NCBI GenBank assembly: GCA_963732695.1
Contig: CAVTAP010000021.1
Span: forward strand, 1-64,000
Length of the DNA stretch: 64,000 bases
Direction of reading: 5' to 3'
DNA from: CADEDH01 sp963732695
GTDB taxonomy: Bacteria > Actinomycetota > Acidimicrobiia > Acidimicrobiales > SZUA-35
The position numbers and the translations under genes were made by a program. Below the pieces are notes generated by a model. The model worked only from the letters and a program-made list of their open reading frames with translations. It was not told where the DNA came from and searched no databases. Shown here one piece after another: positions 48,241 through 58,457 of this stretch (position 1 is its first letter; each line of letters opens with the position of its first letter).

Positions 48241-48268
48241 CAGTGTACGTAAGGCTAGTACTACATAG

Positions 48269-48654
48269 ATGTCGCCGCGTTTGTCCAGGGCTCGACAAGC
48301 ACCAGGGGCCGTCAGCCCGCTCGACGCCGCCCTCCGGGCGCTGGCCGACGCGGCGCCAGATCCTGATATTGTTGCGCGACCACGAGGTGCCGGCCGGCGA
48401 CATCGACCAGACCTTCGGCTCGATCAGCCGCCCGGCGGTGTCGCAACACCTCACCGTTCTGCACGACGCCGCCCTCGTCGAGATCCGGCGCGACGGCAAC
48501 CCACGCCTGTACCGAGCCCGCCCCGAGGGTCTGGAGGAGGCCTGGGTGTTCATCGAGCTCATGTGGCCGGGCCCCCCTGCAGCGGCTCAAGCTCGCCGCC
48601 GAGCGGGTCGAGGCCAGCCGTTCCGTCCCACCCATCACCAAAGGAGGAGGCGCC
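48269..48654 (+). pseudogene. ArsR-family regulator, frameshifted, possibly fused to SRPBCC
   Basis: A winged-helix regulator. SPLDAALRALAD, then a frame change near 48350 to RRQILILLRDHEVPAGDIDQ and the recognition helix SISRPAVSQHLTVLHDAALV. The dimer end is NPRLYRARPEGLEEAWVFIE. A second frame change near 48570 gives PLQRLKLAAERVEASR, which is in the same frame as the next gene with no stop between. ArsR and SRPBCC pairs are common operon partners. Confidence 0.75.
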
Positions 48655-49092
48655 GTGACCGGGCTCCGACGCACCAGGCAGCGCCCGGTCGAGCTCGACG
48701 TATTCATCACCGCCAGCCCGCCGACCGTGCGGCAGTTCTCGGTGGACCCGGAGCGTATGGCCGTGTGGTGGGGCACCGGGGCGGAGCTCGATCCCGACCC
48801 GGGAGGCACCTACCGGGTGACGATGTCCGACGACGGCCCCCTGATGTCCGGGGCCTACGTCGAGCTCGAACCCTACTCGCGCATCGTGTTCCTGTTTGGC
48901 TGGGAGGACGGCCGGCACGGCATGGCCCCCGGCTCCACGCGGGTGGAGGTCACGCTCACCCCCGGGGGGAGCGGCACCCGGGTGATCCTCCGCCACGGTG
49001 AGCTGCCTACCGCCGAGGCCGTCGACGAGCCCCGGCAGGGCTGGGTCCATTTCGTGGGTGAGCTGGCACGAACCGCGGCCCAGCGACCGTGA
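48655..49092 (+). CDS. SRPBCC (AHSA1-like) domain protein
   Basis: 145 aa from GTG 48655, after AAAGGAGGAGG. VELDVFITASPPTVRQFSVD, ERMAVWWGTGAELDPDPGGT and PYSRIVFLFGWEDG are AHSA1-type hot-dog/Bet v1-fold features. It may alternatively be the C-terminal domain of an ArsR-SRPBCC fusion. The ligand is unknown. Confidence 0.85.
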   Translation: MTGLRRTRQRPVELDVFITASPPTVRQFSVDPERMAVWWGTGAELDPDPGGTYRVTMSDDGPLMSGAYVELEPYSRIVFLFGWEDGRHGMAPGSTRVEVTLTPGGSGTRVILRHGELPTAEAVDEPRQGWVHFVGELARTAAQRP

Positions 49093-49825
49093 GCCGGCTC
49101 GGAGCCCGCCGCCAGTGCACGGTGGCTGCGCTGGCGCTGATCGTGGCCGGCGCCGCCTGCTCCGACTCGCGGCCGGTGGCCGGAGGAGCCCCCCCGACCA
49201 CGGCCTCGGCCGAAGCCGAGTTCGCCCACGTCGGGTTCGACAAGGGTTCGCTCCGCCAGATCATGCGGGCCGCCGGGACCGACCCCGGTGCCGTCCACTA
49301 CCACTTCGGTGGGCGGACCGCCCTGGCCGACGCGGTGCTGTCACGCCTGCTGGTACCGGTGAACGACCGGCGTCGGGCGCTGCTGGACCAAGCGGTCAGG
49401 CGCGGCCCGCCCAGCCGGGCCGACCTGGTCGATGCGCTCATCCGGCCCGACATCGAGGCCGCCCGCGCCCTCGAAGCCCGCTCCCCCGGACGGGCCCGAC
49501 TGATCGGGTCGGTGTACCTGCGCCCCGCCGCCTTCGTGGAAGCGACGGTCGCCGGGCACTTCGCCCCCGTGGCCGACGCCTTCCGCCCCCACTTGGAGGC
49601 CGCGCTCCCGCACCTCCCGTTCACGGTGATCGCGTGGCGGTCCGGTGGTGCATGTTCCCCGCCGTGGGCGCCCTGCTCGCCGACGGCTCGGCCGCCTTCG
49701 ACCGGGAACCCGATGCCCTAGTCGCCGAGCTGGTCCGGGTCTTGTCGGCAGCGCTGGCGGCGGAAGGCCCACCTACCGAGGGCGCCGATGACGAAGCTGG
49801 TGGTGGCCCAGGCCGGCCATTGACC
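49089..49825 (+). pseudogene. TetR-family regulator with lipoprotein-like N-terminus and frameshift
   Basis: The frame opens with a signal-like segment (CTVAALALIVAGAACSDSRP) and then enters a TetR HTH part-way through (AEAEFAHVGFDKGSLRQIMR; AGTDPGAVHYHFGGRTALAD). The first helix of TetR is missing. A frame change near 49640 restores the C-terminal domain (CMFPAVGALLADGSAAFDRE). The chimera suggests a deletion joining a lipoprotein gene to a TetR gene. Confidence 0.7.
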
Positions 49826-50852
49826 AGGATGTCAAGCTGGTGTGAGCCGGGCATGATGCGGCGCGTGGTCATGCCCGCTCGCAGGAGGTGGCGGTGGCCG
49901 ACGGTAACAGGCTCGCCCGCGGTGGCCATCAGACGGCGCAGCTTGCAGATCTTGCGGCCGCGCCGCCGGTGGGGCCGGGGAAGCCGATTGCGTAGTGGAC
50001 GATCAGGTCCGTGTCCTCCGTGCTCACCAGGTCGAACGAGAACTCGAGGGCCTGGCCGAGCAGCACCTCGGTGGAGCACACGACGGTGCGGACGGCAACT
50101 TCCGACCCCGGCTCGATGCCCACCAGGCGGAGGGCACGAGGCTGTCCGGTCTTGACCAGCGATCGGGTTCCGTGACGGACGATGTAGCCCATCTCCCTGG
50201 GGTGCTGGCGGCCGCTGGCCCGCCACCGTGCGAGCAGATCGACGGCGAGGTCGGGGTCGACATTTGCGATGTCGTTCACGTGGTTGGCCACCGAGCGGGT
50301 GACGAACCGGATTGGGTCGGCGAACAACTGGTCGAGGATCGGGACGGCGGCATCGAGTGGCGTGACCAGTCGCACCGACCACGGCAGGCGGGGCCGGGTT
50401 CCCTCGCTGCACAACCGGCGGACGTGATAGTGCTCGTCGCTCGCCCAGCCCGGCAGCACAGCGAAGGTGGGTTCAGGGTGGTGTTGATGAACGTGCGGAT
50501 CGCGTCCCCGGCGGAGAACCGGGTGGTGATCATCCGGATGGCGGCGAGCGACACACCAAGGTCGTCGACGCGGTAACCGTGTCGGGCCACGAGGTGTGAG
50601 GAGGGGCCATAGATGAAGTCGCCGAAGTCGCCATCGGTAAGCGTCGGGTCGCAGGCCGGCGGCAAGGAGTCGGTCAAGATTCTGACCGCGGCGCGGCAGT
50701 CCGGGGGGAGATCGGCGGCCAACCGGTAGCTGATCCAGGTGATGCGCTGCTTCAGCTCCAGCTCGGCGAACCGGCCCGTCACCTTGGCGACGAACCGGTC
50801 CACCTCGAAGCTCGGTTCGTACGGCCGCGACCTCGGCGGCGATATGGGACAC
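49800..50852 (-). pseudogene. AlkC-like DNA alkylation repair protein, frameshifted
   Basis: A HEAT-like repeat glycosylase family protein (COG4335-like). MSHIAAEVAAVRTE starts at ATG 50852. A frame change near 50815 gives PSFEVDRFVAKVTGRFAELE and LKQRITWISYRLAADLPPDC. A second near 50490 gives LPGWASDEHYHVRRLCSEGT and the signature RLPWSVRLVTPLDAAVPILD. A third near 49965 gives HRHLLRAGMTTRRIMPGSHQ, the C-terminal end. The 3' end overlaps the TetR gene, so its tail is uncertain. Confidence 0.75.
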
Positions 50853-51142
50853 GCTTCCGGATCGGGTAGGCCCTGGTGGGGTGGGTCACGACTCGCTGGT
50901 CGAGCCCGGGAACTCGTCGATTGATGCGATCGTGCTGCGGTTGGCCTCGATATCTGCAGCCACGTAGCGACGGACCCGCACTCAGCACCGAGCTCGACCG
51001 GCCGCCACGTCAAGTCGTCGGGGGCCATGTCGGTGATGAGAGCTTCGATGATCTGGTTCGGACAGTGGCCACGATGGGAATGTAGAGGACGCGCCGGGTC
51101 ACGCCCGACCGCCGCAACCGGGACCCCGATAGCCAGCTGTAG

Positions 51143-51559
51143 TTAGGGGGCGTTGTGGCCGATCCGGAGACGGTTGCCGCTGGGATCGGTCAAGGTGAAC
51201 TCACGCATGCCCCATGGTTGGTCTTCGATTGGCGTGACAGGCAGAGCGGCTGCGCTCAGCTTCGTGTGCCAGGCGTCAACGTCGGGCACGATGATGTAGC
51301 ACCCGGCGCGGTTCCGGTTCGGGTCGAGGTCGACCTCTAAGCCAAGATCAAACACGCTGACCTCATTGAAGTGGACAAAGGCGAACCCGTCATCGTAGGA
51401 ACGCACGGTGAATCCAGCGGCTCGGCAGAACGCGACTGCTTCGGTCATGTCCTTGACTGGCAAGGTGGCCGTGACATCGAGCACTCCGGAGGCCTCCCGG
51501 AGCCAGCCGACGCAGCCCTGACAGATCCGGATCTCGTCGTGACACTGGAGGGCCGCCAT
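51143..51559 (-). CDS. VOC (glyoxalase/bleomycin-resistance) family protein
   Basis: 138 aa. An N-terminal CHDEIRICQGCVGWLREA segment with a CxxC pair is characteristic of one VOC subgroup. The VOC fold follows (VTATLPVKDMTEAVAFCRAA; GFAFVHFNEVSVFDLGLE; MREFTLTDPSGNRLRIGHNA). ATG 51559 is preferred. About 100 bp upstream is the motif TATCGCAGTAAA, which also ends the histidine kinase gene. A truncated duplicate of its start is at 60008-60171. Confidence 0.85.
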   Translation of the reverse strand: MAALQCHDEIRICQGCVGWLREASGVLDVTATLPVKDMTEAVAFCRAAGFTVRSYDDGFAFVHFNEVSVFDLGLEVDLDPNRNRAGCYIIVPDVDAWHTKLSAAALPVTPIEDQPWGMREFTLTDPSGNRLRIGHNAP

Positions 51560-51654
51560 GGCGTCCACATCCCCATCTTCACCACAGCACCAGCAGACCA
51601 CACCGCCACCATGACCGCCGCCCAGACCCGAGTCAAGAAACGGAAGCTCACCAT

Positions 51655-53025
51655 TTACTGCGATAAGGGATTCGCGGGGTGGTTGGGTGCTGCTGTTTTG
51701 GGGTTGGCGGTGGGGAGTTCGATGGTGAAGGTGGCGCCGGGTCCGGGGTGGGGGTCGAGGGTGATGGTGCCGTGGTGGGTGGTGATGATGTCGTGGGCGA
51801 TGGCGAGGCCGAGTCCGGTGCCATTGGTGGTGGTGTTGTGGGTGCGGGCGGGATCGAGGCGGGTGAAGCGTTGGAAGATGTAGTTGCGGTGGGTGGGGTC
51901 GATGCCGGGGCCGTCGTCGGTGATGGTGAGGCGGGCTCGGTTGTCGGTTTGAGTGAGGGTGATGGCGATGGTGGTGGTGGTGTAGCGGGCGGCGTTGTCG
52001 AGCAGGTTGCGGATGCTGCGGGCGAGTTGGTTGGCGTCTCCGTTGACTTGGACGGGGGTGATGTTGGTGGTGTCGATGGTGATGGTTGGGTTGGGATGTA
52101 GTTGGCGGGTTTCGTTGAAGACGAGGTCGTCGAGTTGGACGATGCGATGGTGTTGGGGGGTGGTGGCGTCGTGGCGGGCGAGGAGGAGGAGGTCGTCGAT
52201 GAGGGTTTGGAGTTGGCGGGTTTCGTGGAGGACGCTGTGGTGGGTGGCGGTCGGGTCGGCGGTGTCGGGGTGGAGGAGGTCGACTTCGAGTTCGGTGCGG
52301 ATGCGGGTGAGGGGGCTGCGGAGTTCGTGGGAGGCGTCGGCCACGAACCGTTGTTGACGTTGAGCAGCGGTGTGGAGGCGGTCGAGCATGTCGTTCATGG
52401 TGCGGGCGAGGCGTTGGATTTCGTCGGTGGTGGCGGGTTCGGGGACTCGGCGGTGGAGGTTGTGGGTGGTGATGTCGGCGACTTGGCGGCGGATAGCTTC
52501 GACTGGTCGTAGGGTGCGCCCGACCAGCCACCAGGTCAGGGCGGCCAGGACTGCGACCACCAGGGGCAGCGTGACGGCCAGGGCGAGGCGGAGGGTGGCG
52601 ACGCTTTCGGTGATGTCGTCGATGGGGGCGCCGGTGTGGATGATGACGTCGCCGGCGCGTTGGGAATACAGCCGGTAGCCGGGTTCGGCGGGGAACAGGC
52701 TGACGGTCCGGAGGTCGTGGTCGGCGGTGGGTGGGGGCAGGGCGGGTTGGTTGGTGAAGCGGGCGTTGGCGGCCAGGACGACACCGTCGAGGGTGACTAC
52801 TTGGGTGATGGCGTCGTCGTCGATGTGGGTTGGTAGCAAGCGGGGCAGGGTGCCGGTGCGGTGGGTTTGGGCCAGGTCGGCGGCAGCTGTTTCGAGGGAG
52901 TCGTCGAGGTTGGCGGTCAGGACCCGTTGTTGGGTGACCAGCAGAGCGGCGGCGGTGACGAGCAACACGGCTGCCATGGCTGTGGCGGCGACGGTGGTGA
53001 TGCGGAGCCGGATGCTTCGGTTCAT
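51655..53025 (-). CDS. Two-component sensor histidine kinase
   Basis: 456 aa. Two membrane helices (AAVLLVTAAALLVTQQ; ALAVTLPLVVAVLAALTWWL) flank an extracytoplasmic sensor of about 120 aa. HAMP then leads to the H-box RFVADASHELRSPLTRIRTE, N-box RNLLDNAARYTTT, G1 DDGPGID and G2 GTGLGLAIAHD. All kinase motifs are intact. The response regulator gene is 4 bp upstream, so the two form an operon divergent from a lipoprotein and PepSY gene. Confidence 0.92.
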   Translation of the reverse strand: MNRSIRLRITTVAATAMAAVLLVTAAALLVTQQRVLTANLDDSLETAAADLAQTHRTGTLPRLLPTHIDDDAITQVVTLDGVVLAANARFTNQPALPPPTADHDLRTVSLFPAEPGYRLYSQRAGDVIIHTGAPIDDITESVATLRLALAVTLPLVVAVLAALTWWLVGRTLRPVEAIRRQVADITTHNLHRRVPEPATTDEIQRLARTMNDMLDRLHTAAQRQQRFVADASHELRSPLTRIRTELEVDLLHPDTADPTATHHSVLHETRQLQTLIDDLLLLARHDATTPQHHRIVQLDDLVFNETRQLHPNPTITIDTTNITPVQVNGDANQLARSIRNLLDNAARYTTTTIAITLTQTDNRARLTITDDGPGIDPTHRNYIFQRFTRLDPARTHNTTTNGTGLGLAIAHDIITTHHGTITLDPHPGPGATFTIELPTANPKTAAPNHPANPLSQ

Positions 53026-53029
53026 TGGG

Positions 53030-53708
53030 TTAGTCGGTCTCGAGGCGGTAGCCGGCGCCTCGGATGGTGGTGATGACCGGGTCGGGGGTGTCGGGGTGGG
53101 CGAGTTTGCGGCGGAGGCGGGCGATGTAGACCTCGACGATGTTGAGGTCGCCGTCGAAGTCGTCGCTCCAGACGCCGTCCACGATGTCGGTCTTGGAGAG
53201 GACGTGTCCGGCCCGGCGGACTAGGAACTCGAGTAGTTCGAACTCTCGGGTGGTCAACTCGATCTCGCTGGTCATGGTGCCAGACCCGCCGTGACAGCGG
53301 ATCGAGCCGGAGCTGGCGGACGACGGACCGGTCCGGGGTCGCCGCTGGCCGGTGCGGCGGAGCAGGGCACGTATCCGGGCGACGAGGACGGGGAACGAGA
53401 ACGGTTTCATGAGGTAGTCGTCGGCGCCGGTGTCGAGCGCTTCGGCTTGGTCAAGATCGCCGTCTTTGGCCGTCAGCATCAGGATCGGGGTCCAGTTGCC
53501 GGCGTCGTCGCAGGTCGCCGCACACCCGGTAGCCGTTGCGGCCGGGGAGCATGATGTCCAGCACGATCAGGTCATAGGATCCCTCGGTGGCCCGCCACAG
53601 CCCGTCATCGCCGTCGAAGGACACTTCGACGGTGAAACCCTCGGCCTCCAGACCCCGTTTGAGGGCGGTGGCGATCTTCTTGTCGTCCTCGACTACCAGC
53701 ACCTTCAT
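53030..53708 (-). pseudogene. OmpR-family response regulator, one frameshift
   Basis: ATG 53708. Receiver: MKVLVVEDDKKIATALKRGL and LIVLDIMLPGRNGYRV with the phospho-Asp. A one-base change near 53520 moves to NWTPILMLTAKDGDLDQAEA, DDYLMKPFSFPVLV and the winged helix (ELTTREFELLEFLVRRAGHV; VEVYIARLRRKL; TIRGAGYRLETD). One indel from an intact gene; an extra base in CGACGACGCC is a likely cause. Confidence 0.85.
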
Positions 53709-53856
53709 CTGAGCCCGACCTCCCCGGCGTCATTGTGGCCGGTTGACCCTGACGCTGCGCTGAACCGGCCGTCTCAGCGGTTCAGGCCGCGGTCAGGGAC
53801 CGGGTCCCATGATCTGGCTGGTCATCGTGACCACCTAGGAGAGGACTCGATTCGTA

Positions 53857-54668
53857 TGAGCGTCACCCATCATCGGCCCCGACAACGGCCGCCACCCTGC
53901 TGGCGGTGGCCACCGTGCTAGCCGGTTGCGGTTCGGCAGCCACCACCAAGGCCACGGATCCCACCGTCACATCGCCCGCATCGAGCGGGTCCACCACGGG
54001 CGTGGCTGCTGTGATCGATCCCGGTGATGGCGGCGTCTACCATCCCGAGTTGTCGCCAACGGATTTCGTGGCCGTGGTCGACAACCCGTATCTGCCGTTC
54101 CCTGACGGGGCGCACCTGGCGGTACGAGGGCACCTCGGACGGGGCCGACGAGGTGATCGAGGTCACGGTCACCGGGGACCGCAAGGACGATCCTGGGGAT
54201 CTCCGCCACCGTGGTCCGTGACACCGTCACCGTCGACGGTGCCGTTGTCGAAGACACCTACGACTGGTACGCCCAAGACACCGACGGCAACGTCTGGTAC
54301 TTGGGCGAGGATGTCAAGGACTACGAGGACGGCAAAGTGGTCAGCACCGAGGGATCATGGGAGGCCGGTGTCGACGGTGCCCTTCCCGGCATCGTGATGC
54401 CCGGCCATGCCACCGCCGGTGACCCTACCGGCAGGAATACCTGGCGGGTGAGGCCGAAGACATGATGCAGATCCTCGAAACCGGCTCGGCCCTCACCGTG
54501 GCAGGCCGGACCTACGACGACGTGATCCGGACCCGGGACTGGACACCGGTCGAACCCGACGTGGTCGAGGAGAAAGCGTACGCCCGAGGGGTCGGCAAGA
54601 TCGCGGAACGCAAGACCATCGGCGGGGACAGCTACGCCGAACTCCGCTCCACCAGCCTCACCGGCTGA
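53857..54668 (+). pseudogene. Lipoprotein of the same family as 60530-61474, frameshifted
   Basis: Frames join as: signal and lipobox LAVATVLAGCGSAATT; SPTDFVAVVDNPYLPFPDGA; a change near 54120; VEDTYDWYAQDTDGNVWYLG; a change near 54440; MMQILETGSALTVAGRTYDD and ERKTIGGDSYAELRS. The NPYLP and (A/D)xDGNVW blocks recur in the intact paralogue at 60530. Divergent from the two-component system and just upstream of PepSY. Function unknown. Confidence 0.75.
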
Positions 54669-54794
54669 CCTCAGCACCGACCAGGCCCGCACCCGGCCCT
54701 GTTCAGGGTGGGGTCAGGGGCTGTGGCTTACCGTCACCCTCGTCCGGTCACCAGTCCGGTGTCGGGCTTGACAACAGCTAGCAGAGGAGCTCAC

Positions 54795-55136
54795 ATGCAA
54801 CGCAAACACATGATCATCACGGCCGCAGCGGCGATCACCGTCGGGTCTCTGGCGGCGGCGTCTGCCGTGGCCGCTTCGGGTCTACCCGGCATCGATGATG
54901 ACGCCAGTGACACCCCGATCACCGGGGACGCCTTGGCTCAGGCGTCCGCCGCCGCCCTGGCTCGTACCGGTGGTGGTCGGGTTACCGAGACCGAGGTCGG
55001 TGACGAGGACAGCTACTACGAGGTCGAAGTCACTTTCGATGACGGCCACCAAGTTGATGTCCAACTCGATCAAGCGTTCACCGTTGTGCAGACCATGGAC
55101 GACCACGAGGACGGCACCGGCTCGGCCGACAACTGA
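54795..55136 (+). CDS. PepSY-domain secreted protein
   Basis: 113 aa from ATG 54795, with AGAGGAG upstream. The signal segment is AAAAITVGSLAAASAVAASG. TGDALAQASAAALARTGGGR and YYEVEVTFDDGHQVDVQLDQ form a PepSY-type unit. Such proteins are often regulated by the neighbouring two-component system and may modulate envelope proteases. Confidence 0.85.
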   Translation: MQRKHMIITAAAAITVGSLAAASAVAASGLPGIDDDASDTPITGDALAQASAAALARTGGGRVTETEVGDEDSYYEVEVTFDDGHQVDVQLDQAFTVVQTMDDHEDGTGSADN

Positions 55137-55253
55137 ATCTGTCGAGCCACCTGTGAGCCCTCCAGTGGTGTTGAGCGTTATCCATGAGCGGATCGGTGGG
55201 CCTCTCAGGGGCGCTTGGCTGCTACCGCCGTCGTTGTCATCGGGGCGGTTGGG

Positions 55254-56684
55254 GTGAGCGTGCTTGGGGTGACGAGCCCGGGTGAGACCCTGATCGGTGG
55301 CCGGTGGCGGGTGGAGGGTTTCCTCGGCGGTGGTGGTTTCGCTGATGTGTTCTCAGCTGTCGACACCTCCCCGGTGGGGTTGGGGACGGTGGCGGTGAAG
55401 GTGGTCCGCCCCGACACCATGGTCGGGGATCACGAGGCGTTCCTTACCGAGGCCAGAACACTGGCCACCCTCCGCCACCCGAACGTGATCGGCTATCTCG
55501 ATTCCGGCCTCGACCAGGTCTCGGCAGCAGCGGAGTCGGAGCGGACCCTGAGGCCCTACCTGGTCATGGAACGCTGCGAGCAGACCCTGACCGAATACCT
55601 CAACCACCATCCGACGGGGGTCCTCGGGGAGGGCGACACCCTCGAACTGCTGGCTGAGTTGACCGCTGGCTTGGCCTACCTCCACAGTCGCGGTCTCATC
55701 CACCGAGACATCACACCAGGCAACGTGCTAGGAGCCGATGGGGGGTGGAAACTAGCCGACTTCGGGTTGACCAGACCGGCCACCCCCGATGACCGGGGCC
55801 CGGACCGGTCGGTGTTGATCGGCACCCCCGGTTACGTCGCCCCGGAGCTGTTCCTGGGAGCGACCGCGTCGCCGGCCGCTGACATCTTCGCCCTGGGCGC
55901 CCTAGCCCGCCGGTGCTGCACCGGTAGCCCGTGGCCCACCGGTCAACCAGTCACCACCGATCCACACATCTCCACCCCCACCCCGACGGTGACACCACCG
56001 GGTGGCCTGGGGCGGCTCATCGACCACTGCACCGCCCCCGACCCGGGCCGGCGTCCAACGGCGTTACAGCTTCTCGACCTGCTCCAGCACAGCCGCAACC
56101 CCGCCCCATCCCACGACACCAACCCAGACCGGGGCACCGTGTTCGATCACGGCCGGGCCCGATGGCTGGCCCAGCTCGGGATCCCGGCCCTGCTCTTGGC
56201 CATCGCGACCGGCTGGTCGACGTTGACACTGATCACACCACCCGACCCGGCTACCCCAGCACTACACGACGGCGGGCAGCGAACAGCTCCAGCTCACCGT
56301 GCCTCACCCACCGTCAGCCCCCATCTTGATGCCACGGCACGGCGGGTCCTGAACAGCGTCACCCAGCCGCCCCCGGCGCCACCAGTTCTGCCACCGGCCC
56401 CAGTGGTCCACCCCCTGACCCATCTGGTGTCAATACCCTGCGCCGAGGGTCAGCCACCCCCGCCATCAGTCGAGGTCGTGAACCGGGCCACGATCCCCGT
56501 CGACTACCAACTTGATGTCGAACTGTTCGACGATGACCACGAATCCCTCGGCCAAACCACCGACGAAGCCGCACGAGTCGCCCCCGGCGCCTCAGCCGTA
56601 CTCACCATCACCTACCCCGACCCCACCGACCCACCCGACCGCTGCCAACTACTCGCCTTCAACGCCACCCCCAGCACCCCGTAG
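55254..56684 (+). CDS. Membrane Ser/Thr protein kinase
   Basis: About 476 aa. Kinase domain: Gly-rich loop LGGGGFADVFSAVD, Lys in TVAVKVVRPD, catalytic loop LIHRDITPGNVLG, DFG in KLADFGLTRP, and APE in YVAPELF. A membrane helix follows (LGIPALLLAIATGWSTLTLI), then a Pro-rich linker and an extracytoplasmic beta-domain (PSVEVVNRATIPVDYQLDVE). The start is uncertain: GTG 55254 or TTG 55215. No PASTA repeats are visible. Confidence 0.88.
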   Translation: MSVLGVTSPGETLIGGRWRVEGFLGGGGFADVFSAVDTSPVGLGTVAVKVVRPDTMVGDHEAFLTEARTLATLRHPNVIGYLDSGLDQVSAAAESERTLRPYLVMERCEQTLTEYLNHHPTGVLGEGDTLELLAELTAGLAYLHSRGLIHRDITPGNVLGADGGWKLADFGLTRPATPDDRGPDRSVLIGTPGYVAPELFLGATASPAADIFALGALARRCCTGSPWPTGQPVTTDPHISTPTPTVTPPGGLGRLIDHCTAPDPGRRPTALQLLDLLQHSRNPAPSHDTNPDRGTVFDHGRARWLAQLGIPALLLAIATGWSTLTLITPPDPATPALHDGGQRTAPAHRASPTVSPHLDATARRVLNSVTQPPPAPPVLPPAPVVHPLTHLVSIPCAEGQPPPPSVEVVNRATIPVDYQLDVELFDDDHESLGQTTDEAARVAPGASAVLTITYPDPTDPPDRCQLLAFNATPSTP

Positions 56685-56981
56685 AACCGGGATCGGTTCC
56701 CTACACCTGGTGTCGTACTGATCGATGGCTCGCTCCAATCCCAACGGGCCAGTGGCCGAATTAGGGGCCATCGCCTGCGTCAACCTTGAGCTGTTGGTGG
56801 CTACCGGCGAGCTGGAGGTCTCTATGTCGGCGGAACTTCGGCCCCACCGGGATGAGTAGGGGGATTCTCGTCGATTTCGGTTCCTTCGATGCCCCTCAAA
56901 CCGGCTGCGTGCCCAGCTTTCGGGATGGTCTGGATGCCATCGCGGCCAACCCGCCGGTTAACACCTTGGCCAACCACCTGG
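56685..56981. other. Intergenic stretch after the kinase
   Basis: A 44-codon plus frame at 56725-56859 (RSNPNGPVAELGAIACVNLE) is open but unassignable; it may be a fragment. Nothing else is supported. Confidence 0.3.
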
Positions 56982-57410
56982 TCACAGTGCGGTGGTGATC
57001 TTGGTTTCGCTGTGGTTGGGGAGGGAGCGGTAGAGGTTTCCGACGATTGGTATGGCAGCGGCTAGGTGCATGAGGTTGAGCCAGATCCCGGTGCTGGCCT
57101 TGTCCGATGCTGTGAATGGGGTTATCCCGTCGAGGATGAGCAGCACGACGCACACGCTGAGGAAGGTCAACGCTGGGCGGGGTGTGAAGCGGCGGGCGAG
57201 GACGCCAAGCAGAAGGCCTACAGCTCCTCCGAGAGCTGTGATGACCAGGGCAGTCGCGATCGGAACGGTCTGTGGCGTGTCAGAGCCGGGTGCGGTGACC
57301 CGCAGATCGGCGTCGACTGCCGTAGCGATGCCATAGACAATCGCTACCGCGATCACGGCGATGATCGTGCCAACAACAGCGGCCCGAACCAGGCCTGATA
57401 CCTCGCACAT
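56982..57410 (-). CDS. DUF6069-like four-helix membrane protein
   Basis: 142 aa from ATG 57410. Four hydrophobic segments (AAVVGTIIAVIAVAIVYGIA; ALVITALGGAVGLLLGVLAR; LTFLSVCVVLLILDGITPF; WLNLMHLAAAIPIVGNL) in the family's order, with TPQTVPIATA between the first two. Function unknown; monocistronic. Confidence 0.7.
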   Translation of the reverse strand: MCEVSGLVRAAVVGTIIAVIAVAIVYGIATAVDADLRVTAPGSDTPQTVPIATALVITALGGAVGLLLGVLARRFTPRPALTFLSVCVVLLILDGITPFTASDKASTGIWLNLMHLAAAIPIVGNLYRSLPNHSETKITTAL

Positions 57411-57884
57411 ACTCGAACGACTCCTTCTCCCCCCGTGCTCGGCTGATTGCGCTCCCGGCCCGCTGCCCCAGAAGCGGTTTGGTTCCACGCTGGCAACGGC
57501 CGGGCCGTAGCCCCGGGCTCCCGGTGTCGACCTGGGCCGGTTTCACCAGGCCTGCGCCTCGGTCACGGTCAGATCGAAGTCCTTGGCGATCTTTGCCGGC
57601 TGGCCGGTCATGCTGACTGCTTGGGCGGGTAGCGGCGCCCGAGATTGGGGCTCAGGCGCCGCTGTGTTGTCCTCCCTTGTAACGGTCCCGCTCAGCGGGA
57701 CGACTTGGGGTCGCCACGAACCTAGCCGATCACTGATGGCGCCGGCTGGACAACCGAAGCCGACCTGTACCAGGGACCTTGACAGTCCCCCACCCCGATC
57801 CGCCACCCGGACCGGTCCTCCGCCCAGGGCCGACCGGTTGGCGTTCGGTAGCAGTATCCTGCTGGGCCAAGGTGGGGGGTTGTG
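57411..57884. other. Divergent intergenic region, no gene seen
   Basis: Includes an imperfect GCGGCGCC...GGCGCCGC pair near 57631-57664. Minus-strand open frames here are shadows. The Clp-N gene promoter should be in this region. Confidence 0.4.
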
Positions 57885-58328
57885 ATGTTTGAACGCTTTA
57901 CCGACCGGGCTCGACGGGTTGTGGTGCTGGCTCAAGAAGAAGCCCGGCTGTTGGGCCACAACTACATCGGCACCGAGCACCTTCTGCTTGGCCTCATCCA
58001 CGAGGGCGAGGGTCTCGCGGCCCAGGCTCTCGAGTCGTTCTCGGTGTCACTAGCAGCGGCCCGGGAACAGGTGGTTGAGGTCATCGGCGCACCCGGCTCG
58101 GCCGTCAGCAACGGCCACATCCCCTTCACTCCCGAAGCGAAGGCTGTCTTGGAGCGATCGGTGGACGAGGCCCGCCACCTCGACCACAACTACATCGGCA
58201 CCGAGCACCTCCTGCTCGGCCTGCTCCGCGAGCGTCACGGCGTGGCAGCCGACGTGCTCGCCGGGCTGGGTGTCGACGGGGCCGCGGTCCGCCGGCAGGT
58301 CCTGCAGCTGTCCGACAGCAGCTCCTGA
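57885..58328 (+). CDS. Stand-alone Clp-N (ClpC N-terminal) domain protein
   Basis: 147 aa. Two Clp repeats: FERFTDRARRVVVLAQEEAR with GHNYIGTEHLLLGLIHEGEG, and FTPEAKAVLERSVDEARHLD with HNYIGTEHLLLGLLRERHGV. It has no ATPase domain. Such proteins may act as adaptors or decoys for ClpC or bind phospho-arginine. ATG 57885 is preferred (MFERF). Confidence 0.9.
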   Translation: MFERFTDRARRVVVLAQEEARLLGHNYIGTEHLLLGLIHEGEGLAAQALESFSVSLAAAREQVVEVIGAPGSAVSNGHIPFTPEAKAVLERSVDEARHLDHNYIGTEHLLLGLLRERHGVAADVLAGLGVDGAAVRRQVLQLSDSSS

Positions 58329-58457
58329 TACAGCGGGCTACTACAGGCCGGCCAGTAGCCCATCGGCCGGCTCACCGACCCCACCCCATAGCCGGCAGGA
58401 TCCCGCTCAAGGGCTGCTATCGCACAGAAAAGGGGCAGCGGGCCAGTTTGGTGCGGG

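Noticed and set aside
51143..52531. A 462-codon minus-strand frame spanning the VOC gene and part of the histidine kinase gene
   Set aside because: Only the last 138 codons are the VOC protein; the rest is Pro/Arg/His-rich and overlaps the intact kinase in another frame of the same strand.
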